In this document: in pieces, positions 1 through 6,599 of the stretch
Layout: every line of letters starts with the position of its first letter
How positions within the stretch are numbered: the first letter of the stretch is position 1
NCBI GenBank assembly: GCA_943327015.2
Contig: CALPVM020000026.1
Coordinates: 1-13,820 of the forward strand
Length of the DNA stretch: 13,820 nt
Origin: Akkermansia muciniphila
GTDB lineage: Bacteria; Pseudomonadota; Gammaproteobacteria; Burkholderiales; Burkholderiaceae_C
Direction: 5' to 3'
Program-made: the position numbers and the translations under genes
Notes under the pieces: model-generated
The model's database searches: none
The model's input: the letters and a program-made list of their open reading frames with translations, nothing else
Told to the model about the DNA's origin: nothing

Positions 1-115
1 ATCAGACATTCGGATATGAGTGATGGATGAAATGCTGCTTATCTAGATGATGGGTCAATGCGCGAAATCAAGAGCTTCGAATCAAAAAAATAAGAAGACT
101 TGAACAATTGTTACA
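1..115. other. Non-coding left edge, downstream of the FKBP gene
   Basis: I see no gene here. All three plus-strand frames meet a stop within about the first 30 bases. On the minus strand an ATG at 9-7 could begin a gene running off the left edge, but only three codons are visible and no ribosome binding site precedes it, so I do not call it. A 10-bp palindrome AACAATTGTT (103-112) lies just past the FKBP stop and an A-run at about 84-90 follows. Read on the minus strand this is a weak, AT-only terminator-like arrangement without a convincing GC-rich stem. Confidence 0.4.
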
Positions 116-469
116 TTAAGCGTCTATGCTCAACAGTTCTACATCAAATTTGAGTGTGGCATTGGGTGGAATAACCCCGCCTGCTCCACGGGCACCATAG
201 CCCAAGGCTGCTGGAATAATGAGAGTGCGCGCGCCGCCTACTTGCATACCTGCTACACCTTCGTCCCAGCCGCGAATGACCATGCCCGCTCCCAAGTGGA
301 ATGCAAACGGGTCGTTACGGTCTTTGCTGGAATCAAATTTGGCGCCTTGAACGCCATCGTTGTAAAGCCAACCGGTGTAATGCACAGATACTTTGTTGCC
401 TTTACTTGCCACATTGCCTGATCCGGTGACTGTGTCTTCAAATTGGAGGCCAGAGGGTGTTGTTTGCAT
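116..469 (-). CDS. FKBP-type peptidyl-prolyl cis-trans isomerase
   Basis: This is a 117-residue single-domain FKBP that catalyses cis-trans isomerisation of Xaa-Pro bonds during protein folding. It has no signal peptide or membrane segment and so should be cytoplasmic. The whole chain is the FKBP fold. VSVHYTGWL (27-35) carries the pocket Tyr31, KFDSS (44-48) the Phe-Asp pair, and VIRGWDEG (64-71) the Val-Ile and the pocket-floor Trp68. The LGYGARG loop (89-95) and IPPNATLKFDVELL (100-113) close the pocket. The length matches the minimal bacterial FKBPs of about 110-120 residues, without the N-terminal dimerisation domain of FkpA/Mip or the SlyD insert. The ATG start is supported by AAGGA six bases upstream (476-480 on the plus strand). 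It is transcribed alone and divergently from the ComFB gene. The client is unknown. Confidence 0.96.
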   Translation of the reverse strand: MQTTPSGLQFEDTVTGSGNVASKGNKVSVHYTGWLYNDGVQGAKFDSSKDRNDPFAFHLGAGMVIRGWDEGVAGMQVGGARTLIIPAALGYGARGAGGVIPPNATLKFDVELLSIDA

Positions 470-653
470 GGATAATCCTTGGGTTAATAATTAAGGTTGA
501 ATGTGGTGTCAGATGCGTATTGGTTATCTGAATGTTGGATAATTCACAGAGTTATGCGTTAAAAGCAAAGCCTTCAATTATGCCCCATGCAATGACCATG
601 GCTTATGCAAATTTATTGGGGCGTCAAATAACTCGGTTTACAGGGGATAGTCG
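470..653. promoter_or_regulatory. Divergent intergenic region, FKBP gene / ComFB gene
   Basis: These 184 bp separate two divergent start codons and must hold both promoters. The clear elements are AAGGA at 476-480 (minus strand, for the FKBP gene) and AGGGG at 642-646 (plus strand, seven bases before the ComFB GTG). A CTGACA / 17 bp / TATTAA pair on the minus strand (512-484) resembles a sigma-70 promoter, but its predicted start would fall in the ribosome binding site, so I do not rely on it. I find no convincing -35/-10 pair for the plus strand and no RNA gene. Confidence 0.35.
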
Positions 654-938
654 GTGTTTCATTTTGAACAAGTGCATAATTATTATGAGAGACTCGTTTT
701 TGAGCGAGTCATGAATCATTCTTCCCAGCATATTGACTTCACCAGTGAAATGCTTGCCGATGTTGCATGCATCGCTCTTAATAAGTTGCCTCCACGCTAC
801 GTTAGGCATGAGGCTGATCTGATTTTTTACCGCACAGACTCTGAGAACAGCATGATGCATGAAAACTTGGATTTGGTTGTCAAGTTGGCGTTTGAAACCG
901 TGGCACAGTGTGAGAGAAGTGTAGGTTCGGGTTTTTAG
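654..938 (+). CDS. ComFB-family protein (putative c-di-nucleotide receptor)
   Basis: This 94-residue protein has the ComFB core. Helix NYYERLVFERVM (9-20) is followed by the family signature ALNKLPPRYV (41-50) and RHEADLIFY (51-59). ComFB was named from the Bacillus comF competence operon, where its role was unclear. Homologues in cyanobacteria have been reported as cyclic-di-GMP receptors. Proteobacterial versions such as this lack the Cys pairs seen in many Firmicute/cyanobacterial forms. The start is GTG: an in-frame TAG lies only two codons upstream (648-650), and AGGGG sits seven bases before the GTG, so no longer form is possible. It is a single-gene unit ending in a 4-base overlap with the convergent aroE. 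The family call is firm. Nucleotide binding here is inferred from relatives only, and no linked competence or c-di-GMP enzyme gene is visible. Confidence 0.85.
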   Translation: MFHFEQVHNYYERLVFERVMNHSSQHIDFTSEMLADVACIALNKLPPRYVRHEADLIFYRTDSENSMMHENLDLVVKLAFETVAQCERSVGSGF

Positions 939-1777
939 AAACTAGCCAACACCTTGTCCATCAAGGCTGCGGAGGGTTGGGGCATGGCGCCAAACCAAGC
1001 TTTAAATCCCGGTCGTGCTTGGTGTATCAACATTCCCAATCCATTCACTGTTGGGTTGCCCCGCTGACGTGCTTTTAGCAGCAAAGGCGTTTCTAGCGGT
1101 ACATAAATAATGTCGCATACCAATGCAGCGGTAGGCAGAGCATCAAGTTCCAAATCAAGAGCTTCTTGCCCATGCATGCCTTGGTTAGTGGTGTTTACCA
1201 GTAATGATGCACCTCTCAGAGCTTCTGATCGTTCACTCCACGACACTGCGCGTACCAAACTGCCAAATTCAAGAGCCATCTCGGTAGCTTTATCTGAACT
1301 ACGGTTAACCAGCCGAATTTCGGTTGCACCCTGATCCAGCAAGCCCGCCAAAATGGCGCGTGCCGCACCACCAGCGCCTATAACTGTAATGGGTCCGCGG
1401 TCGGCTCGCCAATCGGGTTGTGCATCTAGTAGACTTTGAATAAAACCAAATGCATCGGTGTTGTGCCCGGTTAATGTGCCATCTGGTTCTACAACCACGG
1501 TGTTAACAGCGCCAATACGTTGGGCAACCGAATCTAGCCGGTTGACGATGCTCAAGGCTGCTACTTTGTGTGGAATAGTCAGGTTGCAGCCCGCAAAACC
1601 CAGTACGGGCAATGCACGCAAGGCAGTTTCCAATTGTTCTGGTTGTACGGGCAGCAAAACATAAGCACCACGCAAACCCAACTCACCAATCCAATGGTTG
1701 TGCAAAATGGGTGAGCGCGAGTGCGAAACCGGCCAGCCCATCACTCCGGCCAGTGTGTAGGGTGGGTTGGCACTCAT
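935..1777 (-). CDS. aroE: Shikimate dehydrogenase (NADP+)
   Basis: AroE reduces 3-dehydroshikimate to shikimate with NADPH, the fourth step towards chorismate and aromatic amino acids, in the cytoplasm. The 280 residues match the usual length of about 270-290. The substrate domain has SHSRSP (18-23, shikimate-binding serines), NLTIPHK (65-71, catalytic Lys71) and GHNTDAFGF (104-112, catalytic Asp108). The dinucleotide fold has VIGAGGAARA (132-141) and LVNRSSDKA (156-164), where the Asn-Arg pair fits NADP specificity. NGLGMLIHQA (245-254) is the C-terminal signature. NTTNQGM replaces the more common NATSxGM, a mild variation. The start lies three bases after the rpoD stop with no clear Shine-Dalgarno, so translation is probably coupled to rpoD; Met13 is a possible alternative start. 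The 3' end overlaps the ComFB stop by four bases. Confidence 0.96.
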   Translation of the reverse strand: MSANPPYTLAGVMGWPVSHSRSPILHNHWIGELGLRGAYVLLPVQPEQLETALRALPVLGFAGCNLTIPHKVAALSIVNRLDSVAQRIGAVNTVVVEPDGTLTGHNTDAFGFIQSLLDAQPDWRADRGPITVIGAGGAARAILAGLLDQGATEIRLVNRSSDKATEMALEFGSLVRAVSWSERSEALRGASLLVNTTNQGMHGQEALDLELDALPTAALVCDIIYVPLETPLLLKARQRGNPTVNGLGMLIHQARPGFKAWFGAMPQPSAALMDKVLASF

Positions 1778-1780
1778 AGC

Positions 1781-4021
1781 TTATATGTTGTCGGTAAAGC
1801 TGCGCAGTTTATCGGAGCGGCTGGGATGCTTGAGTTTACGCAGCGCTTTTGCCTCAATTTGGCGAATGCGCTCGCGGGTAACGTCAAACTGTTTGCCCAC
1901 CTCTTCCAGCGTATGGTCGCTGGCCATTTCAATACCAAAACGCATGCGCAGCACTTTGGCCTCGCGTGGGGTTAGGCTGTCCAAAATGTCTTTCACTACA
2001 TCGCGCAGACCGGCCTGCATGGCAGCTTCCATTGGGGCGGTGTTGGCACCGTCTTCGATAAAATCGCCCAAGTGGGAGTCGTCGTCGTCACCAATTGGAG
2101 TTTCCATCGAAATGGGCTCCTTGGCAATTTTCATGATCTTGCGGATCTTGTCTTCCGGTATTTCCATTTTCTCGGCCAACACGCTGGCGTCAGGCTCAAA
2201 ACCAAACTCCTGCAGGTGCTGGCGACTGATACGGTTCATCTTATTGATGGTTTCAATCATGTGCACCGGAATACGAATGGTGCGCGCCTGATCGGCAATA
2301 GAGCGGGTAATGGCCTGACGAATCCACCAGGTAGCATAGGTTGAGAACTTATAGCCACGGCGGTATTCAAACTTGTCTACCGCTTTCATCAGTCCGATAT
2401 TGCCTTCCTGAATCAAGTCCAAGAACTGCAAGCCACGGTTGGTGTATTTCTTGGCAATGGAAATCACCAAACGTAAGTTGGCCTCAATCATTTCCTTCTT
2501 AGCAGCGCGGGAGGAGTACTCACCCTGGTTCATGCGCTTGTTGATGTCTTTCAGGTATTCCAGCGGAACTACCACTTTCTTTTGCAAATCATTGAGTTTT
2601 TGCTGCAGCTCTTGCACGGGTGGAATGTTGCGACCCATGACCGCGCTCCACGACTTTCCTGCTGCGGCTTGTTCTTCAATCCACTTCAGGTTGAGCAGTT
2701 GCGAGGTTATCTTATTGCCATTTTTGTCGCGGCCGGTAAAGTCAGCAATGAATTTGTCTTGCGGGTAACCGCATTTCTCCACAATGATGCGGCGCAATAA
2801 ACGTTCCTTCTTACGAACGTCATCGACCTGTGCGCGAACCATGTCGCACAGTTTTTCAATGGCTTTGGCGGTAAAGCGGATGGACATCAACTCTGCAGAC
2901 AACTCTTTTTGTGCTTGCATGTAGCTGGGTGAGCCGTAGCCATCTTTTTCGTAGGCTGCGTGGACGCTGTCAGATAGCTCGCGCAGCTTATCAAAGCGCT
3001 CCAATGCTTGTTTTTTGAGTTCTTCCAGCTTTTTGGTTAGCGCCTTGGATCCACCTTTGCCATCATCGTCGTCGGCTTCGTCAAACTCATCAAAATCTTC
3101 CTCTGCAACGTAGTCGTCAGCTTCGTTGGGATTGGAGAAGCCATCCACAATCGATGTGATAACCACTTTGTCTTCACGAATATCCTCCCCCAACTGCAAA
3201 ATTTCTGCAATAGTGGCAGGGGAGGCTGAAATGGCCTCCATCATGGCATTCAGTCCGCCTTCAATGCGCTTAGCGATTTCAATTTCGCCTTCACGGGTCA
3301 GTAGTTCTACCGTGCCCATTTCACGCATGTACATACGTACCGGGTCGGTGGTTCGGCCAAATTCGCTGTCAACTGTTGATAGCGCAGCTTCAGCTTCTTC
3401 TTCGGCTTCTTCTACTGTTGCGGCAGTGGACACGTTGTTATTGAGCAGCAGCGTCTCTGCATCAGGTGTTTGCTCGTAAACTGCCACTCCCATGTCGTTG
3501 AGCATGGAAATAACAACTTCCAGCGTTTCGGCGTCAATCAGCTTGTCGGGCAAGTGGTCGGAAATTTCTCCATGCGTCAGGTACCCACGTGTTTTTCCCA
3601 GCGTAATCAGAGCTTTTAAACGCTGGCGGCGTTTAGCCATGTCTTCTTCGGACAAAACGGTTTCGTCCAAGCCAAATTCTTTCATCAAGGCGCGTTCTTT
3701 GGCCTTGCTGATTTTCATGCGCAGGGGCTTGACCTTTTCACCAGGTGTTGCAACTGGTTCGCCCACCAAGTCGGATTCAATATCCGATAAATCCGCCTCA
3801 TCCGCATCAGCTACAACTTCTGCTTTGGGCTTTCTTCCGCGTTTTGCACCAGTTTTAACGGGCGTTTCAATCTCTGCTTCAGGCGCCAGATTTGTCACTG
3901 GATCACTGGTTGTAGCTGCTTTGGGCGGACGACCCGGTTTTTTCTTCGCCGTAGATTCTGCTTCTTGAGCCTCTGCAATGGAATTGGACTTGGATGCGGA
4001 TTTGGATTTTTTTTCGGTCAT
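1781..4021 (-). CDS. rpoD: RNA polymerase sigma factor RpoD (housekeeping sigma-70)
   Basis: This is the primary sigma factor, directing core RNA polymerase to -35/-10 promoters. Its 746 residues exceed E. coli RpoD (613), mainly through a Lys/Ala/Pro-rich extension of about 100 residues. Region 1.1 lies at about 105-185. Region 1.2 begins at DPVRMYMREMG (226-236). The long non-conserved region (about 255-480) includes an acidic stretch around 298-320. Region 2.1-2.4 runs from LRLVISIAKKY (516-526) through FSTYATWWIRQAI (559-571). Region 3 includes IRIPVHMIETINK (582-594). Region 4.2 carries the helix-turn-helix EEVGKQFDVTRERIRQIE (706-723) and ends in HPSRSDKLRSF (732-742). No clear Shine-Dalgarno precedes the ATG. 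The gene follows dnaG, as in the macromolecular synthesis operon of Proteobacteria, and precedes aroE by 3 bp. Two AT-hook-like motifs in the N-terminus are noted under findings. Confidence 0.98.
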   Translation of the reverse strand: MTEKKSKSASKSNSIAEAQEAESTAKKKPGRPPKAATTSDPVTNLAPEAEIETPVKTGAKRGRKPKAEVVADADEADLSDIESDLVGEPVATPGEKVKPLRMKISKAKERALMKEFGLDETVLSEEDMAKRRQRLKALITLGKTRGYLTHGEISDHLPDKLIDAETLEVVISMLNDMGVAVYEQTPDAETLLLNNNVSTAATVEEAEEEAEAALSTVDSEFGRTTDPVRMYMREMGTVELLTREGEIEIAKRIEGGLNAMMEAISASPATIAEILQLGEDIREDKVVITSIVDGFSNPNEADDYVAEEDFDEFDEADDDDGKGGSKALTKKLEELKKQALERFDKLRELSDSVHAAYEKDGYGSPSYMQAQKELSAELMSIRFTAKAIEKLCDMVRAQVDDVRKKERLLRRIIVEKCGYPQDKFIADFTGRDKNGNKITSQLLNLKWIEEQAAAGKSWSAVMGRNIPPVQELQQKLNDLQKKVVVPLEYLKDINKRMNQGEYSSRAAKKEMIEANLRLVISIAKKYTNRGLQFLDLIQEGNIGLMKAVDKFEYRRGYKFSTYATWWIRQAITRSIADQARTIRIPVHMIETINKMNRISRQHLQEFGFEPDASVLAEKMEIPEDKIRKIMKIAKEPISMETPIGDDDDSHLGDFIEDGANTAPMEAAMQAGLRDVVKDILDSLTPREAKVLRMRFGIEMASDHTLEEVGKQFDVTRERIRQIEAKALRKLKHPSRSDKLRSFTDNI

Positions 4022-4242
4022 AGAGACAATACGATTAAGCGTACAAATATATTGGGCGAAAAATGGCTAAGGGCAGACTATGTTGTAAACAACTTAGGCC
4101 AAGATGGTAATAAAAATACCAATTTGCAAGATGGGTGGGCGAACATTTGGTGTGCAGTCCTTGCGGTAAGGTGGCCGGTGGTGATCGTTGTCAGCCGAGG
4201 GCCTGATTCGGAGGTGCTGCTGTCGCTCTTGCGCGGTTAACC
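4022..4242 (-). promoter_or_regulatory. dnaG-rpoD intergenic region / rpoD leader
   Basis: These 221 bp lie between the dnaG stop and the rpoD start and contain no plausible gene or tRNA. Read towards rpoD, a TATATT (4051-4046) resembles a -10 element about 25 bases before the ATG, but I see no good -35 at the right distance. There are only short inverted repeats: TGGTA and TACCA around a 7-base A/T loop near 4103-4121, and GTTGT and ACAAC near 4082-4093. GGTTAACC overlaps the dnaG end. None forms a strong intrinsic terminator, so read-through from dnaG into rpoD is likely. Confidence 0.45.
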
Positions 4243-6087
4243 TTATATTATAGCGCCTGTTTGACTTTTTTCCAGTAATAAACGCTTATTTTGCAATTCT
4301 CGGTAGCGAATCAGTGCATCAGGGTCTGCTTTGGCGTCTTCTATAGCCTGCGTTTCAAGAGCTTTAATGTTGTCTATTAGCATTCTGTTGAGTAGCTCTC
4401 GTAATTCATGCTTAGATTCTTGGCCAGAATCTACCGAAAGAAGTGGTTCTGACATCAAGCCTATTGCTAACCCACGTTCAGGGTCAGAGGTTAATCCAGC
4501 AGCTAAGGCATTCCAGTGCATGGGACCGTGTTCATGCATTTCGCCTTCCAGCCAGTTAAAAAGTTCGCCATGCGGGCTAGGTAAATTGCATAAAAGAGCG
4601 TGGTCTTCGCTAGTGAGCTGCTCCCATAGGCTACTGTGGGCTAGTAATAGGCGGGCGGCATGGTCTGCACGACTGTTGGGTTGTCCGCGTTGCCGTGTGC
4701 GTTTATTTTCAGTGGCTGGTTGGGGGCGCTTAAACTTTGTGCGTGCATCACTGTTACGCTTAGGTGTGTTTGACCGTGCACTTGGATTCCACAGCTCCAT
4801 GATTTCACGGTTGTTGAGATGCACCAAGTCTGCAATTTCGCTCAACAGTTGCATTTTTAACGCCCCGTCCGGCAGCGAACTCCATAGCGGCTGCGCATTG
4901 CTGCACAGGTGCGCGCGGCCTTCGGCTGTAGTCAGGTCACAACCATCGCGCGCAGCGTCTATTAAAAATTGGCTCAGTGGCGTTGCCTCTGAAATGTAGC
5001 GTGCAAACGCTTCCTTACCATGGGCGCGAATAAAACTATCCGGGTCATGCTCTGCGGGCAAAAACAAAAATTTAATACTACGTTGGTCATTGGCAAAGGG
5101 CAGGGCGGCATTGAGGGCTTTACGTGCTGCTCGACGTCCGGCGGCGTCACCATCAAAACTGAACACCACGGCATCGGTAAATCGAAACAGCTTTTGCACA
5201 TGGTCATCGGTGCAGGCGGTACCAAGTGTGGCTACCGCATTAGGAAAACCCAATTGCGCCAACGCAACCACATCCATATAGCCCTCGGTGACAAGCGCAA
5301 AGCCATGGTCACGCAGTGCACTACGGGCTTCAAACAGACCGTAAAGTTCGCGTCCTTTGCTGAATACCGGTGTTTCTGGTGAATTCAGATACTTGGGCGT
5401 GCCATCACCCATAACACGTCCACCAAATCCGATGCATTCACCTTTGATGTTACGAATCGGAAACATCACCCGGTCACGAAACCGGTCATAGCGCTTTTCG
5501 TCACTGGTGTCGGTGCCTTCTTGAAGAATCACCAAACCACTTTCTACCAGCAACGGGTCGTCGTAATGCGGAAAAACACTGGCTAAGCTGCGCCAACCCT
5601 CCGGTGCGTACCCCAGCCCGAATTGTTTGGCCACTGCACCCGATAGCCCCCGTCCTTTCAAATAGTCAATCGCGGCTGGTGAAGTCTTTAAATGCTGCTT
5701 GTAAGCGTTGGATGCTTTTTCCAACACACTGGACAAGGTGTTTTGTTTTTGGCGCTGTTCTTGGGCTCTTGCACGGTCTTGGGGCGATGCATCATCTTCG
5801 GGCACTACCATGCCATACTGCTGCGCCAGATCGGTTACCGCCTCAAAAAACGTCATGCCGGTATGGTCCATCAAAAAACGAATGGCATCCCCGTTTTTGC
5901 CACAACCAAAGCAGTGATAAAACTGTTTAGTGGGACTCACAGAAAATGAAGGTGATTTTTCACCATGAAAAGGGCACAAGCCCATTAAATTGGCGCCCCC
6001 TTTTTTAAGCTGTACGTAGCGCCCCACGATATCTACCACATCTACGCGGGCGAGCAGTTCTTGAATAAAAGTGTGGGGAATGGCCAT
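4243..6087 (-). CDS. dnaG: DNA primase
   Basis: DnaG makes the short RNA primers for leading-strand start and Okazaki fragments and works with the DnaB helicase at the fork. The N-terminal CHC2 zinc finger uses Cys38, His41, Cys59 and Cys62 (LCPFH and YHCFGCG). The polymerase core contains RYDRFRDRVMFPI (199-211). The Toprim metal site follows with Glu268 in LVTEGYMDVV (265-274) and the DGD triad at 312-314. A linker around 435-475 rich in Arg, Lys, Asn and Pro leads to the C-terminal DnaB-binding helical domain (about 475-614). The length of 614 residues is slightly above E. coli DnaG (581). The start IPHTFIQELLARVDVVDIV matches the usual family N-terminus, although the Shine-Dalgarno is poor. 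It heads the dnaG-rpoD-aroE cluster and is divergent from pcaC. No rpsU lies upstream within the window. Confidence 0.98.
   Translation of the reverse strand: MAIPHTFIQELLARVDVVDIVGRYVQLKKGGANLMGLCPFHGEKSPSFSVSPTKQFYHCFGCGKNGDAIRFLMDHTGMTFFEAVTDLAQQYGMVVPEDDASPQDRARAQEQRQKQNTLSSVLEKASNAYKQHLKTSPAAIDYLKGRGLSGAVAKQFGLGYAPEGWRSLASVFPHYDDPLLVESGLVILQEGTDTSDEKRYDRFRDRVMFPIRNIKGECIGFGGRVMGDGTPKYLNSPETPVFSKGRELYGLFEARSALRDHGFALVTEGYMDVVALAQLGFPNAVATLGTACTDDHVQKLFRFTDAVVFSFDGDAAGRRAARKALNAALPFANDQRSIKFLFLPAEHDPDSFIRAHGKEAFARYISEATPLSQFLIDAARDGCDLTTAEGRAHLCSNAQPLWSSLPDGALKMQLLSEIADLVHLNNREIMELWNPSARSNTPKRNSDARTKFKRPQPATENKRTRQRGQPNSRADHAARLLLAHSSLWEQLTSEDHALLCNLPSPHGELFNWLEGEMHEHGPMHWNALAAGLTSDPERGLAIGLMSEPLLSVDSGQESKHELRELLNRMLIDNIKALETQAIEDAKADPDALIRYRELQNKRLLLEKSQTGAII
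4247..4274 (-). promoter_or_regulatory. Candidate sigma-70 promoter for rpoD at the dnaG 3' end
   Basis: On the minus strand a perfect TATAAT (4252-4247) is preceded, after 16 bases, by TGGAAA (4274-4269), which matches TTGACA at four of six positions. The -10 lies in the last codons of dnaG, and the predicted start near 4240 would give a leader of about 219 nt before rpoD. Internal promoters within or after dnaG that serve rpoD are known from E. coli. The assignment rests on motif matching alone. Confidence 0.35.
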
Positions 6088-6161
6088 AGGCAGGATTGTA
6101 GAAACATCTGCCCATAGGGCGTGTATGCTTGCAATTTTTCTTAATTTAAAAGTTCAATACT
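6088..6161. promoter_or_regulatory. Divergent promoter region, dnaG / pcaC
   Basis: Only 74 bp separate the two divergent start codons, so their promoters must be close or overlapping. A short inverted repeat GCCCATAGGGC (6110-6120, 4-bp stem, 3-base loop) lies on the dnaG side. The pcaC side is A/T-rich and contains TTGCAA (6129-6134), but no good -10 follows at 16-18 bp with room for a leader. Neither start has a clear Shine-Dalgarno. Nothing here supports a named regulator site. Confidence 0.3.
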
Positions 6162-6539
6162 ATGGAAAACTCATACGAACAAGGCCTTGCCACCCGTAAA
6201 GCAGTCATGGGCGAGGAGTTTGTTGCCGCTGCTTTTGCCAATGCCACACCCTTTACCCAGCCTTTGCAAGAGCACATTACCCGCGCAGCGTGGGGCGATA
6301 TTTGGCAGCGCCCGGGGCTGGACAAAAAAACCAGAAGTCTGATTACGGTTGCCATGCTCACCGCCTTGGGTAAGCAAAACGAACTCAAGGGACACGTGCG
6401 GGGCGCACTGAACAATGGCGTGACCATTGAGGAAATGCAAGAAGTGCTCATGCATGCAGCCATATATTGTGGTGTTCCTGCAGCGGCAGAGGCTTTTCGC
6501 ACTGCGAATGATGTAATCCATGCCGGTGCCAAGGTATAG
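6162..6539 (+). CDS. pcaC: 4-carboxymuconolactone decarboxylase (PcaC-like)
   Basis: This 125-residue protein belongs to the carboxymuconolactone decarboxylase family. PcaC converts gamma-carboxymuconolactone to beta-ketoadipate enol-lactone in the protocatechuate branch of aromatic degradation. The family core is RSLITVAMLTALGKQNELK (58-76) followed by GHVRGALNNGVTIEEMQEVL (77-96), with His79 at the conserved active-site position, and MHAAIYCGVPAAAEAF (97-112). It has one lone Cys (103) rather than the CxxC of AhpD peroxidases in the same superfamily, which favours decarboxylase over alkylhydroperoxidase. The length fits stand-alone PcaC; PcaL-type fusions with the PcaD hydrolase are much longer. 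No pcaB, pcaD, pcaG or pcaH neighbours are present, so the true substrate may differ. It lies 60 bp before scoA on the same strand and could be cotranscribed. Confidence 0.82.
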   Translation: MENSYEQGLATRKAVMGEEFVAAAFANATPFTQPLQEHITRAAWGDIWQRPGLDKKTRSLITVAMLTALGKQNELKGHVRGALNNGVTIEEMQEVLMHAAIYCGVPAAAEAFRTANDVIHAGAKV

Positions 6540-6599
6540 TTATTGCATGTGTATTTGCATGGCAATTAGGCAAACCATTTATCTCAGGAGAAATGCGCA

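Noticed and set aside
1..9. ATG on the minus strand at the left edge (M-S-D)
   Set aside because: Only three codons are visible and no Shine-Dalgarno precedes it; it cannot be supported.
103..112. Palindrome AACAATTGTT after the FKBP stop
   Set aside because: It is short, A/T-only and loopless; too weak for a terminator and common by chance.
484..512. CTGACA-17 bp-TATTAA promoter-like pair before the FKBP gene (minus strand)
   Set aside because: The predicted transcript start falls inside the ribosome binding site at 476-480, leaving no usable leader.
532..714. 60-codon plus-strand frame overlapping the start of the ComFB gene
   Set aside because: It has no ribosome binding site and no recognisable composition or motif, and it overlaps a well-supported gene in another frame.
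3965..4240. 91-codon plus-strand frame across the dnaG-rpoD gap
   Set aside because: It reads antisense into the rpoD start, has no recognisable motif, and is best explained as a chance frame in a leader region.
4331..4999. 222-codon plus-strand frame antisense to dnaG
   Set aside because: It is a shadow of the dnaG C-terminal region, Ser/Arg-rich with no family features.
6110..6120. Inverted repeat GCCCATAGGGC before dnaG
   Set aside because: A 4-bp stem with a 3-base loop is expected by chance; no known operator matches it.
6543..6561. Direct repeat TTGCATG (6543-6549 and 6555-6561) between pcaC and scoA
   Set aside because: Two 7-base copies at 12-bp spacing could suggest a regulator site, but no good -10 follows and no third copy exists.
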